DNA of 64,000 bases, taken from positions 9,899,289 through 9,963,288 of the forward strand of contig NC_059395.1 of assembly GCF_905220565.1 (NCBI RefSeq), read 5' to 3'. The position numbers and the translations under genes were made by a program. The stretch is from Melitaea cinxia. Lineage: Eukaryota; Arthropoda; Insecta; Lepidoptera; Nymphalidae. Below are positions 32,993 to 43,967 of this stretch, piece by piece; positions within the stretch are counted from its first letter, which is position 1, and each line of letters opens with the position of its first letter. The notes under the pieces are model-generated. The model saw nothing but the letters and a program-made list of their open reading frames with translations. It searched no databases and had not been told where the DNA came from.

Positions 32993-33074
32993 CGACGAGG
33001 ATGGGATTCGAACCCACGCGTGCAGAGCACATTGGATTAGCAGTCCAACGCCTTAACCACTCGGCCACCTCGTC
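32993..33074 (-). tRNA. tRNA-Ser(GCT)
   Basis: The minus strand gives an 82-base class II tRNA: acceptor GACGAGG paired with CCTCGTC, discriminator G, D arm with GCCGAGTGGTTAAGGC, anticodon arm TTGGA-CTGCTAA-TCCAA with anticodon GCT, a long variable arm (TGTGCTCTGCACG), and T arm with GGTTCGAATCC. Boxes A and B are intact, there is no intron, and a TTTTT Pol III terminator lies just downstream (plus-strand AAAAA at 32983-32987). It decodes AGC/AGT serine codons. Confidence 0.95.
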
Positions 33075-33791
33075 ATGACATTTGTGTGTGAAATACAAAA
33101 TAACAATACTTTTACCCATATTTAATAGAATTGTCGATTGTCGCATATTATTCCGAGTATAATCTTTATTTTCAATATTATTCAAATTGTTTTATCAAAT
33201 GAACAGTACAATTTTTTATAACATTTTTTTGATTAATTTCAGTGGGTGAAAAATTAATAAACAAATTTATTAAAAAGTAAATATTGTGAATAGGAATAAA
33301 ATAAAATAATAAATATTCACAATTAGATAATATAACAAAAATAATAATTCCTAGGTAAAAATTTTTTTGGAAAGTCTTTTAAGATAGAGGCTACTTAATA
33401 AACAGGCTGTAAGCAAAATTTACATAAACTTGTATCCATCGTTTACAATCGATTCAGAATTTAAAAATTATCTAATACTTTCTTAATTTTGATTTATCCA
33501 GGTTTTTTTGCAGAGTCGGAAAATTAAATAACGCCACCTTAAATACTTTATAAATGTATAGATAAGAGTACAAGTAGTTTCCCATAGTAACGTTATTTTA
33601 ACTGAATATATTAATGTAATAAAAATGCTAAGACCTAATTTAATGATATACGCATTATTATAAGATACGACAAACTAATCACCGGAAGTGTTCGTAATTA
33701 GTTACGATAAGACGTGTGACTTATGATTAGCATATTGTCGAATTATAAAGGTGATTGAGCCAAATACCATATATCGATTTTATTATGTAGT
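33075..33791. other. AT-rich DNA, nothing recognised
   Basis: No gene or element is recognised. Confidence 0.4.
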
Positions 33792-33804
33792 ACATAAATA
33801 TAAT

Positions 33805-34096
33805 CGACGCGTTGGCGCTACGGACACGGCAGTGGTTTGTGGCTGTTGCGCTGCAGATTCGATCCCCGCACATGACCAACATTTGTATTGGCCATACAGA
33901 TGTTTGGCGTGTTCTGGGTGTTTGTGCAGTCGTCGGTCCCAGTTGTTATCATGTACACCTCATAGCGATCGTTACTCATAGTACGGAATATATCCGCCAA
34001 CCCGCATTGGAGCAGCGTGCCGGATTAAGTTCTGATCTTTCTCCTACATCGGGAAGAGGCCTTTACCCAGCAGTGGCAGATTACAGACTGAGGCGT
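33805..34096 (+). mobile_element. tRNA-derived SINE
   Basis: The head has Pol III promoter-like boxes (GCGTTGGCGCTACGG as box A, GATTCGATCCCC as box B). The body includes ACATTTGTATTGGCCATACAG and GTTGTTATCATGTACACCT, and the tail has GGCCTTTACCCAGCAGTGGC. It is flanked by a 13-bp duplication with one mismatch (ACATAAATATAAT at 33792-33804, ACATACATATAAT at 34097-34109). A second copy is at 56100-56408. Confidence 0.8.
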
Positions 34097-34109
34097 ACAT
34101 ACATATAAT

Positions 34110-36384
34110 ATTTTTCAAGGAAGAAGCTGGAAGAAGGATGAATTTTTGTCGTCTACTAAAAAATTAAGTCTTAAATATACTGACATAAATATTTCTAGTG
34201 ACTCTTTTATTCACTTTAATGATCACTTAACTCGCGCTAATAAAGCCCTTTTGCAGCGTGCTAAGTCTATTTGTAAAGAAAAAGTATATAATGGGTCAAA
34301 AATTATACTATAGATAAATGTTCGCCGCTCTGATACGTCACCTGTGCACTGTACATATATCTAGAGTATCTGATTTAAACAAGATCAAGTAAGAGCCCTT
34401 TTTATAATGTTATTATATGTTTTGTTTTTGATTCCGGTTGTGTTAGGTTAGTTGTATAGTTGTCTTTTGTATTGTTTAATTGAAATGACTTTTTATATTA
34501 TCTACTTTGTCCAAGTGTTCTCGCTACTCTCAATTTAACGGTTTTCTCTATTGCGACCCATGTTTTTCTTTTGTAAATACGTGATTGTCAAAAGCGAGTT
34601 ATGCGAGAATGTTATGATAAATTTATTATCGATGCTGAAAAAAGGATAAAAATCAATAGCAAATACTTTTGGACGTTCATTAAATCGAAAAAGTATTCCT
34701 TCGATCTTCCCGAAACAATGTTTTTTGACGATAAGAGTTCTGGCGAGGGTAATAATATTTGTGCATTATTTAATAGCTACTTTCATTCCGTTTTTGAGCC
34801 CCCAATATGGCAGAGTCCTTCATCCCAGATTACTCCTGTAAGTGGTACAAATAATATTGGCAAGATAGTTTTCAGGATTGACGTAATAGAAAAATATTTG
34901 AAATCATTCGATATTTCTAAGGGCTGTGGACCTGATGGTATCCCACCTTTATTTTTGAAATTTTTGAAAAGGTGTTATAAGTCTCTGGCTTTCCCGTTGA
35001 CATTTTTATTTAATTTGTCTTTGACCGACGGATTATGCCTGGTGTATGGAAACTGTTTTACGTTGTTCCTGTCTTTTAAGTCAGGTGACCGACATAATAT
35101 AAAAAATTATAGACCGATTATTAAAATAAGTACTATACCTAAACTATTCGAGAAATTAATTTATGACATTATATTCCCTGTCTTACGGCCTATTATTATT
35201 AATCAGCAGCATGGCTTCGTAAACAAAAGATCCACTGAAACCAACCTCTGTGAATTTGTACATTAGATATCGGTTTATCTTAGATCAGTGTCATCAGGTT
35301 GATGCTGTGTATACGGATTACTCTAAGGCATTTGACAAGATTCCACACTCTATACTTCTTCGAAAGATTCGTGAAATTGGTATACATGGTGATCTTCTGC
35401 GATGGTTTGAATTTTATTTGAGGGAGCGGAGTCAGGCCGTTTTAGTGAAGGGTTTTCGTTCGACATTTACGCCAGTAACATCTGGTGTTCCCCAAGGCTC
35501 TCATCTCGGCCCGCTTCTTTCTTTTTAATTTATTTATAAATGACGTAGATTCTATCCTCAAATATTCTGACTTACTGATATATGCTGACGATATGAAAAT
35601 ATATAAGAAAATTAAAACATCTCTTGATTGTCAATTGTTACAAATCGATCTGAACGAATTGAGTATTTATAGTAAAACAATCACCTGACTCTGAATCCCA
35701 AAAAGTGTAGCATTATCTCATTTTCTAGAAGGACTGAGTCTTTGAAATATGATTATTTTTAAACAATGTTACGCTTAACAGGGTAGCTGAAGTGAGAGAC
35801 TTGGGCGTTCTTCTTGACTGCAAACTATCCCTTAATTCTCACATCGAGCATATAACTACAAAAGCGTACCGCATGCTTGGCTTTGTATTTCAATGTGGTA
35901 GAGATTTTAGGTATAGATCTTATTATTATTGTACAACTCATATGTTAGATCCATATTAGAGTATGCATCAACAGTCTGGAACCCTCCTTACAAAACTTTT
36001 ATTGAAGCTATAGAAAAAATTCAAGGAAAATTTGAAAGGCACTTAAATTTAAAAGCTTTAAGTCGCAATGAAGTAAAGGCACCGTTGTTCCCATCGTTGC
36101 TTGATCGGCGCTTAGAGAGAGACCAAGTCTTTTTGTATAAGATACTGAAATCTCATATTGATTCGGCGTTTTTGTTAGAAAATATTAATTTTAGATGCCC
36201 TCGGACGAGTTCGCGTTCAAGAAGGTTATTTTCTGTCCCTGTATCCAGGACCAAATATGCTAGAAACATCTTTGTTCTCAGGTCCTGTAGAAACTATGAC
36301 AACATATTTAACTCCATTGACATTTTTAATTGTACCCTAACCTCATTTAAGCAGCATGTTAGGGACGTAATAAGTAAAAAATAA
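34110..36384 (+). pseudogene. Jockey-like LINE, reverse transcriptase part, frameshifted
   Basis: A broken ORF2 on the plus strand. About 34115-34310 encodes the linker between endonuclease and reverse transcriptase; about 280 bases (34311-34590) then look foreign. 34601-35266 encodes the fingers and early palm, with DISKGCGPDGIP and KSGDRHNIKNYRPI; 35250-35528 carries box A (DYSKAFDKIPH) and box B (SGVPQGSHLGP); 35485-35688 carries the catalytic YADD box; 35929-36384 is the C-terminal region. Each part is in a different frame, so there are at least four frameshifts or stops. The 5' half is absent. Clade assignment to the jockey group rests on motif style only. Confidence 0.85.
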
Positions 36385-36650
36385 TAATGTATCTCTTTGA
36401 TTTATTACAGTAATTTTAATCTTTGAGTTATTTTTAAATTATATTTCTTTCATTTGACATAATTGACACATTCGCAAGCACATAATTATGTAACTTCCAT
36501 CTTGTGCTGTAATAACTAATGAATTTTCAAATAATAATTTCGATCACAAATATTAACAATGAAACATAAAGAATATTAAACTTAACTTTGGAGACATGCT
36601 AATAATGAGACACAAAATATGTCATTATTTGGCGATTCTACACATTAACT
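36385..36650 (+). other. Probable 3' UTR of the jockey-like LINE
   Basis: AT-rich sequence directly after the LINE stop codon, without an A tail or duplication that I can define. Confidence 0.4.
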
Positions 36651-36965
36651 CTACACACCACTCCGTCCTGCAGCCGGAAGTCCAGCAGGCGCGCGCACGT
36701 GTAGAGCGCCACTACACACCACTACTACTGTCACTACTACTGGCGGGGTGGGGCGCGGCGCCGAGCGCGTCCTGCAGCCGGAAGTCCAGCAGGCGCGCGC
36801 GCGTGTAGAGCACCTCTACACACCACTACTACTGCCACTACTCACTGGCGGGGTGGGGTGCGGCGCCGGGCGCGTCCAGCAGCCGGAAGTCTAGCAGGCG
36901 TGCATGCGTGTAAAGCGCCTCTACACACCACTACTACTGCCACTATTCACTGGCGGGGTGAGGCG
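36651..36965. repeat. GC-rich minisatellite, three units of about 104 bp
   Basis: Units contain CAGCCGGAAGTCCAGCAGGC, GCGCGTGTAGAGCGCC, CTCTACACACCACTACTAC and TGGCGGGGTGGGGCGCGGC. The CCGGAAGTC word recurs at 36674, 36778 and 36883. The base composition is unlike the surrounding DNA. It sits between two LINE pieces in opposite orientations. Confidence 0.9.
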
Positions 36966-37340
36966 CGTATATATCCATTCTTAGCATATATTAATATTCC
37001 CCCTCTTCTGCTGATTTCTCTTGTGTGTATGTATGTGTTATATCCAATTATTTGGTAAAATGATAATTCTTCCTTTTTGATATTTATTTCGCTTAGTATC
37101 AGAATATCTATACTATATTTATTTTCATTGAGTAGTACTAATAATTCATTGAAATGTTTTCGCAATGACCTTATATTCAGGTGTAATGTGTGGGTTTTTT
37201 TTTCTTTATTTTGGGCTACATCATAATTCAGTGTTGCTATGTCATAGTATCTTTTAAAAACGATGTCATTGGTTATATTAAATATTGGATTGAATTTTAA
37301 TGCTGAAATAAATCACCTAGTGTGTACTCGCCGCGTTATG
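36966..37340 (-). pseudogene. LINE ORF2, endonuclease N-terminus
   Basis: On the minus strand about 37195 to 36975 encodes HTLHLNIRSLRKHFNELL, followed by ILILSEINIKKEE, YNTYIHTR and GGILIYAKNGY, the start of an AP-like endonuclease of a jockey/CR1-type LINE (conserved Asn in LNIRS and Glu in LSEI). The frame then runs into the minisatellite, so the domain is cut at about residue 65. The stretch 37200-37340 is the ORF1-ORF2 spacer. Confidence 0.8.
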
Positions 37341-37344
37341 CACG

Positions 37345-37904
37345 TGTGAGATGCAATATACCTAATTAATTAAAAATGAAGAATAAGTGTAAAATAATTT
37401 AAATATATATATTAATAATTATAATAAATATTAAGACATATTATAGAAATATTTTTATATAGTTTTCGATTGTTCTTTTTGTAAAAAAGTGTTGTTAATA
37501 TAAAGTGTCACATCCGGTAGTCAGAGGTGGGGCAGAGTGGGGTTGTTTAATATTCAGTTTAAAGGACGAAAATACCAATGCGGAGACACTTACCTGCGAG
37601 ACTTGAAGAGAGGACGTCACTCTGCCCCCTGTCGGTTCTACCTGACTCTGAGTACCCACTTTTTACTTCAGATAAGTATTTTGTTATTATGATGTTAAAA
37701 ATTTATATTTAATTGAAAATAAATAAAAGATTAAATATTAAAACATATAAATGATAAAAATTATTTTGTCGTAATATGTGAAATAAGTTAATGAATAATA
37801 ATTATTGTAAATTTAAATAACATGATTAATGTAATAAATATATCTTGTTTGTAATTAATTATGCTTTAATTATTTTTATATATATCTATACACCACTTCT
37901 AACA
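37345..37904 (+). repeat. Gypsy 5' LTR
   Basis: It starts TGTGAGATGCAATATACC and ends CACCACTTCTAACA, with TG...CA termini. Comparing line by line with 42495-43054 I find no difference. Promoter and poly(A) functions lie here by family knowledge; AATAAA words occur in the last third. Confidence 0.95.
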
Positions 37905-37924
37905 TCAGAAGTGGGATCGCCCAC
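37905..37924 (+). promoter_or_regulatory. Gypsy primer-binding site region
   Basis: Directly after the LTR is TCAGAAGTGGGATCGCCCAC. Its first 13 bases are complementary to the acceptor/T-arm region of eukaryotic tRNA-Leu, but offset by about five bases from the tRNA 3' end, so the usual TGG is missing. The word AGAAGTGG also pairs with CCACTTCT at the LTR end. Confidence 0.55.
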
Positions 37925-37974
37925 TTGCTTTACTTAATTTTCTAACCTACCCACTTTTTATTTTAGTGTGAACC

Positions 37975-40900
37975 ATGGACGCGGAGGTTATGAAAAATTT
38001 ATTGGAGACTATCAAGATGGCAATTGCGTCGAATCATCGTCAGGATGATGTGATGCTGCCTGTATTTCATCCTGAAAAGATGCATAATGGAGCTGAGAGT
38101 TGGTGTAAGAACATTGAAGATCTTGGTGCAGAATTCAACTGGAGCAGTTTACAAATGGTGGCCAAGGCTGGTAAGGCCCTTAGGGGATCTGCTTTTACTT
38201 GGTTTGAGACATGGGAACCTGAATCTCGTGATTGGGAGACATTTAGACAAAATTTAATAGATTTATTTCCGATTAAGAAAAACTTGACAGAAAATTTAAC
38301 AAAAGCCGTTATGTATAATTCAGAATCTGCAGAAACTTACGCCGAATATGCCAGGGAAAAAATTTTGCTTCTCAAGAAAACTAGAGTACCTTTTACTGAG
38401 GAACAGCTCATTGAGCTTGTGTGTGGGGGGGTTCGCGATGTCAATATTCGTATGGCCTCTTTTAATAATTCAGTGTCTTCAACTAATGAGTTAATTACCC
38501 TCTTTTCTAGTTATGTTAAAAACCCACGAAAACGCTTTTTTGATAAAAATGAAACTATTGATGATCAAAATTCTTCCCGTTCTGCAAGTGTTGCCAAAAG
38601 ATCTCGTTTTACCCACACTTCAGATTATTTTACTCAGAAAAATTGTTATTTTTGTGGACAAAGGGGTCACATTCAATCTCAATGCCCAAAGAAACTATCA
38701 CCTGCTAGAAACTCCTCTGGTAATGAGGCTACACCCAGACCAAAAGAACTTTCACTTGTCAATAATAAAAACAGGTGTACATTCTGTAAGAAAGAAGGTC
38801 ACAGCATTGAAAAATGTTGGTCGAAACAGAGAAATGATCGTGAAAAACAAATTACTAAGCCTATTAATTGTATGACTCAATCTAACCTTCATTTAACCAA
38901 AGTTCTGATAAGTAATATCCCTGTTAATGCTTTGATTGATACTGGTGCTAACTGTTCAATAATTAAGGAATCCATTGCATTTCGGTTAGGCTGTCACGTT
39001 TCACCTTGCTCTGTAAGATTGGATGGTATCGGTTCAGGTCACTTGAATACTTTCGGAAAAATTACGGTACCGGTTCGCTTTGATGATGTTTGCATTGAAT
39101 TAGACTTACATGTAATAGACGATGATAAATTTGCTTATGATTGTATTATAGGTCAAGACGTTGTCAAATACGCTGACATTACCATTATTACTGATATATC
39201 TGGCACTAAATTAATACGTAAAAATTTAAATTGCTTCACTGAATGTAAAATAGACAAAAATCAGAAAGATATATTATTAGAACAAATTAAAAGTTTAGAT
39301 AATGACTTACAAGCAAAAATTATGGATGTTTTTGATAGATACAATAACGTGTTACCTACTGAAAGCTTTATTGGCAATGTCAATACTGGTAAATTAGAAA
39401 TAAAACTTAAATCAGATAAAAATATAAATTATCGCCCATATCGTTTAGCTGTAGTAGAACGTGAAAAGGTGAAAAATATAGTTAATGACCTTTTGCGAAC
39501 CGGCATCATTCGAGAAAGCGATTCTTCCTACGCTAGTCCTGTATTATTAGTAAAGAAGCGTGACGGTGGTGACCGAATGTGCGTGGATTACAGAGCTTTA
39601 AATTCTATTACTGAAAAAGAGAGGTACCCGTTGCCTTTAATTCAAGATGAGATTGACCGGCTAGGCAAGGCAAAATTTTTTATATCCATAGATATGAAAA
39701 ACGGTTTTCATCAGATCCCAGTTTCCCCTAATAGCATTAAGTATACAGCTTTTGTAACCCCTGATGGCCACTATGAATATATTAAAATGCCTTTCGGTAT
39801 ATGTAACGGACCTTCTGTATTCCAACGCGCAATATCAAAAGCAGTAAAAGATCTGAAGTTCATTAGAGTTTACATTGATGATTTGCTTATACCCTGTGAA
39901 ACTATTGAACAGGGAATTCAATACCTAGATTTATGTTTAGCAGCACTTGTAAAAGCCGGTTTCACTATCAATTTACAGAAATGTCGATTTTTCGTAACAT
40001 CCATAGAATATTTAGGCTGGAATATTTCGGCTGACGGTGTGCGACCCAGTGAAACAAAAGTTAAAGCTTTGATCAATTCTCCTATTCCTAAAAACGTGAA
40101 GCAGGTCAGACAATTTATGGGTCTTGCTAGTTATTTCAGAAAATTTATACCAGAATTTGCTTCCAAAACTGCCTGTATAACTAAACTCACTAAAAACGGA
40201 CAAAGTTGGGAATGGGGGAGTGACCAAAATGCGGCACGTAACTATATCATAGACAAGTTAATATCAGAACCCATATTATCCATTTTTGATCCCTTACTAC
40301 CCACAGAGTTGCACACCGATGCCAGTTCGATTGGTTATGGTGGAATGCTCATTCAGAAACATGGTACAAATAATAAGGTTGTCGCATATTTCAGTCGCCG
40401 TACTACTGAGCCGGAGTCCAAATATACATCTTATGAATTAGAGACACTCGCGGTATATAACTCATTAAAAAATTTTCGTGTTTATCTCTTGGGTCTACGC
40501 TTTAAATTAATTACCGATTGTAATGCAATTAAATCGACAATGTATAAAAAGGACTTATCACCTAGAGTCGCAAGGTGGTGGACATTTATGCAAGATTTTG
40601 ATTTTGAGGTTATCTACAAAAAGGGCATTTATGTTGGACATGTCGACTACTTGAGTAGAAATCCAATTGAATTCAATGTTTCAACACCAAGTCACTTAGG
40701 GACTTCACATAATATAATAAATATAATAACTGACCAGTCATCTTGGTTAGAAATTGCACAACAAAAAGACTCTGAAACGTTATCATTAATACAGAGAGTA
40801 CAGAGTGGTGACATTGGTAACGATCAATATGTATTTAAAAATAATTTATTATATTACAAGTGTCCTTTAGATAAGAAACTTAAAGCGTATGTCCCAAAAG

Positions 40901-42018
40901 GCAGCCGGCTCAGTATCCTGCGTTTGTACCATGATGAAAATTGTCATGTTGGGCTAGAAAAAACGTTACAAAAGGTAAGGGAATCTTTTTGGTTTCCCGG
41001 TATTAACAGATTTATCAAAAAATATATATCGCATTGTTTAGTCTGCATCAAAGGAAAGTTTCACAGTGGTCCATATCAAGGTCTCTTACATCCAATAGAT
41101 AAGGTTCCAATTCCTTTTCATACAATCCATTTAGACTGTACAGGTCCTTTCACCCAATCCAATGAAGGTTATAAGCACATTTTAGTTATAATTGATGCTT
41201 TTACAAAATATTGTATCCTTAAACCTCTTAAAACAATGTCTGGCGAAGAGGTACTTATGGTAATACGCGATGCTTTAACAATGTTTGGGATTCCATCTAA
41301 AGTTATCACAGATCGGGCCACTAATTTCTCGAATACGAATTTAACAGAGCTATTTCGCGAATGGAATATAGACCACCATATGATATCAACGGGTACCCCA
41401 CGTGGTAATGGCCAAGTCGAGCGGTACATTGCTACAATTATAAATATGTTGACAACTATTTGTAACACTGAGGCAGAATGGCCGAACTCCTTGTATAAGG
41501 TTCAACAGACACTTAATAGCACGGTACAAAAGACTACAGGTTTCTCACCTTTAAGGCTATTGATAGGTCGTGATGTTAATATCCCCAGCATACAGGCTCG
41601 ACTAACTGATATAGAAGAACCGGGTACTTCTAGTATGGAGCAGATAGCCGACATTAGGGCTGATAGAATTTTGGCATATAATAAAATGAAGTCTGCAGCA
41701 CACAAATACAAGTTACGTTTCGATAATACAAGACGGAATAACATGAATTATACATTAGGTGACATTGTTTATGTTTGTCAAGATCATCGCCGCCATAGTA
41801 AGCTCAGCCCCAAATTTAAAGGGCCCTATGAAATTATAAAAATACTTGATAAAGACAGATATACATTACGTGGACAGGGAAGATTGCACAACATTACAGT
41901 TGCTAAGGAAAAATTGCGAAAATGGGATGGTGAATGGACAGATGAGAATCGAATTGTGGAACAAGGTATATATATATACCAGTTTATTTTATTTTATATA
42001 CACTTAACCATATACTAA
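37975..42018 (+). CDS. Gypsy gag-pol polyprotein, single frame
   Basis: One 1347-residue frame encodes all proteins for reverse transcription and integration. Residues about 30-180 are a retrotransposon Gag domain (WETFRQNLIDLFP), followed by two CCHC zinc knuckles (224-237 and 268-281). The aspartic protease has its DTGA at 322-325. Reverse transcriptase follows, with RMCVDYRALN and the YIDD catalytic box (Asp635/Asp636). RNase H has Asp782 (LHTDAS) and Glu823. The integrase has an H-H-C-C zinc site (HDENCHVG...CLVC) and the catalytic triad Asp1054, Asp1113, Glu1149 (D-35-E). No frameshift separates gag from pol, which is less common for Gypsy elements. There is no env. The start AACCATGG has a good Kozak context. 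I do not assign a clade beyond Ty3/Gypsy. Confidence 0.95.
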   Translation: MDAEVMKNLLETIKMAIASNHRQDDVMLPVFHPEKMHNGAESWCKNIEDLGAEFNWSSLQMVAKAGKALRGSAFTWFETWEPESRDWETFRQNLIDLFPIKKNLTENLTKAVMYNSESAETYAEYAREKILLLKKTRVPFTEEQLIELVCGGVRDVNIRMASFNNSVSSTNELITLFSSYVKNPRKRFFDKNETIDDQNSSRSASVAKRSRFTHTSDYFTQKNCYFCGQRGHIQSQCPKKLSPARNSSGNEATPRPKELSLVNNKNRCTFCKKEGHSIEKCWSKQRNDREKQITKPINCMTQSNLHLTKVLISNIPVNALIDTGANCSIIKESIAFRLGCHVSPCSVRLDGIGSGHLNTFGKITVPVRFDDVCIELDLHVIDDDKFAYDCIIGQDVVKYADITIITDISGTKLIRKNLNCFTECKIDKNQKDILLEQIKSLDNDLQAKIMDVFDRYNNVLPTESFIGNVNTGKLEIKLKSDKNINYRPYRLAVVEREKVKNIVNDLLRTGIIRESDSSYASPVLLVKKRDGGDRMCVDYRALNSITEKERYPLPLIQDEIDRLGKAKFFISIDMKNGFHQIPVSPNSIKYTAFVTPDGHYEYIKMPFGICNGPSVFQRAISKAVKDLKFIRVYIDDLLIPCETIEQGIQYLDLCLAALVKAGFTINLQKCRFFVTSIEYLGWNISADGVRPSETKVKALINSPIPKNVKQVRQFMGLASYFRKFIPEFASKTACITKLTKNGQSWEWGSDQNAARNYIIDKLISEPILSIFDPLLPTELHTDASSIGYGGMLIQKHGTNNKVVAYFSRRTTEPESKYTSYELETLAVYNSLKNFRVYLLGLRFKLITDCNAIKSTMYKKDLSPRVARWWTFMQDFDFEVIYKKGIYVGHVDYLSRNPIEFNVSTPSHLGTSHNIINIITDQSSWLEIAQQKDSETLSLIQRVQSGDIGNDQYVFKNNLLYYKCPLDKKLKAYVPKGSRLSILRLYHDENCHVGLEKTLQKVRESFWFPGINRFIKKYISHCLVCIKGKFHSGPYQGLLHPIDKVPIPFHTIHLDCTGPFTQSNEGYKHILVIIDAFTKYCILKPLKTMSGEEVLMVIRDALTMFGIPSKVITDRATNFSNTNLTELFREWNIDHHMISTGTPRGNGQVERYIATIINMLTTICNTEAEWPNSLYKVQQTLNSTVQKTTGFSPLRLLIGRDVNIPSIQARLTDIEEPGTSSMEQIADIRADRILAYNKMKSAAHKYKLRFDNTRRNNMNYTLGDIVYVCQDHRRHSKLSPKFKGPYEIIKILDKDRYTLRGQGRLHNITVAKEKLRKWDGEWTDENRIVEQGIYIYQFILFYIHLTIY

Positions 42019-42126
42019 CCATATTATATATTAACCATATAATGTATGTATAGCTAGGCAATGATGAAATTGTTATAACTATGACCGTGTGAGATGTGGT
42101 GATAATGTAAGATGTTGTGCGATATC

Positions 42127-42405
42127 ATGGGTGCTGCAAAGGTGGCCTGGTGTGAAGTCTAGACACCACGAGGCAGCACGTGGTGGGACGGATCACGACA
42201 GCCCAACCTGAGAGGTAATGATGGGTGCTGCAAAGGTGGCCTGGTGTGAAGTCTAGACACCACGAGGCAGCACGTGGTGGGACGGATCACGACAGTCCAA
42301 CCTAAGATTTATTGAAATGTGTTAAAGTTGCTGGAGTAATTGACCTGGTGATAAGTTTAGACTCCAAGACCAGCACATGGAGGAATTGATCACGACAGGC
42401 TCAAT
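42127..42405 (+). repeat. Tandem repeat in the Gypsy 3' untranslated region
   Basis: Two nearly identical units of 94 bp begin at 42127 and 42221 (ATGGGTGCTGCAAAGGTGGC, GGTGTGAAGTCTAGACACC, CAGCACGTGGTGGGACGGATC). A diverged third unit follows to 42405 (GACCTGGTG...CCAGCACATGGAGG-ATTGATCACGACAGG). Each unit can form a GGTGT...ACACC hairpin. Confidence 0.9.
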
Positions 42406-42458
42406 TGAGTTTTCTTTTATTTTCAGCTATAGGTGAAGATTCATCAGACGACGAATAG

Positions 42459-42480
42459 ATTACTTCGAGAGCGAAGTAAT
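42459..42480 (+). other. Stem-loop just upstream of the Gypsy 3' LTR
   Basis: ATTACTTCG at 42459-42467 pairs perfectly with CGAAGTAAT at 42472-42480 around an AGAG loop. No clear polypurine tract is seen in the 14 bases before the LTR, where one is expected. Confidence 0.7.
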
Positions 42481-42494
42481 TTTCAGAATGGCCG

Positions 42495-43054
42495 TGTGAG
42501 ATGCAATATACCTAATTAATTAAAAATGAAGAATAAGTGTAAAATAATTTAAATATATATATTAATAATTATAATAAATATTAAGACATATTATAGAAAT
42601 ATTTTTATATAGTTTTCGATTGTTCTTTTTGTAAAAAAGTGTTGTTAATATAAAGTGTCACATCCGGTAGTCAGAGGTGGGGCAGAGTGGGGTTGTTTAA
42701 TATTCAGTTTAAAGGACGAAAATACCAATGCGGAGACACTTACCTGCGAGACTTGAAGAGAGGACGTCACTCTGCCCCCTGTCGGTTCTACCTGACTCTG
42801 AGTACCCACTTTTTACTTCAGATAAGTATTTTGTTATTATGATGTTAAAAATTTATATTTAATTGAAAATAAATAAAAGATTAAATATTAAAACATATAA
42901 ATGATAAAAATTATTTTGTCGTAATATGTGAAATAAGTTAATGAATAATAATTATTGTAAATTTAAATAACATGATTAATGTAATAAATATATCTTGTTT
43001 GTAATTAATTATGCTTTAATTATTTTTATATATATCTATACACCACTTCTAACA
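42495..43054 (+). repeat. Gypsy 3' LTR
   Basis: Same length and, by eye, same sequence as 37345-37904, at a constant offset of 5150. Confidence 0.95.
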
Positions 43055-43647
43055 CACGCTTGTTTATTCGAACTTTTTCAAATCTTCTTCCCATCGAATA
43101 TTGTATATCTTTTTTCTTCGTTATTCTTTTTTACCAGAATATTACTATTCTGCACCCAGATGTACTGGAAACCCTTCGGTTTGAGATTATTTCTTACGGC
43201 CCAAAGAAGTTGTCTTTTATATCTCGGTAAATCTTCGTTAATATATATGCGCTTATCACTGCCATTATCATAGACTTTATTGTTGGTTATATTAATTTCT
43301 TTCCTCACCGTCATCCAGCTGTTGCGAGCGGTTTTGGAACGGAGCGTGACTAGCACAACCTTGGGCTTCGATTCATTTGGTTTTTCTTGGCCTACCCTCT
43401 GTGCATCTTCGATGTCATTTGGGTCTAGGTTCAGTTTTCGCGCCAGGTCTTGAACCACCTGTATGGTATTTTCATTTTCACATTTCTCTAGTCCATGTAT
43501 TTCAACATTTTTCTCTTTATTTCTTATTTCTAAGTCCTGCACTCGTTCTTCCAAGGCCTTGTTACACTTTTCTAGATATACACTTCTGTTTTCTAACGCC
43601 TTTATTTTTTTCTCCGATTCTTCTTTATAATCAAGTAGTTTTTGGTA

Positions 43648-43933
43648 TCGCGATCTGTCGTTTCGTCGGGAGGGCGGCGGAGGCTACGGAAAAAGACATC
43701 CTCGAGCATAGTCTCAAGATGGCGATTCATAATAGAGACACCGCCGTCGTTGAGAGTATTCTCGAGATGTCAAAATAAAATTCGAATAGGTTGCTTTGCT
43801 TGGGAGGAGTAAGTTTGGTAGTAATATAGACAATATTAAAAAATATATTTCTAAGAAAACGATTATTACGCATGTAAATAATGTAAGATTTAGCTAGATA
43901 TAAGTATAGTATTATAAGGAAATAATAATAATA

Positions 43934-43967
<34 letters not shown>

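Larger units (their letters stand above)
37345..43054 (+). mobile_element. Intact Gypsy (Ty3) LTR retrotransposon
   Basis: Two 560-bp LTRs bound an internal region of 4590 bp with a single uninterrupted gag-pol frame. The insertion has a 4-bp duplication, CACG, at 37341-37344 and 43055-43058, and lies between ORF1 and ORF2 of a minus-strand LINE. By eye the LTRs are identical, so the insertion is recent and the element may be active. Confidence 0.95.

Noticed and set aside
43377..43778. 133-codon plus-strand gene
   Set aside because: Its first two thirds are antisense to LINE ORF1; only the last 38 codons are real helicase-LINE sequence, joined at the insertion boundary.
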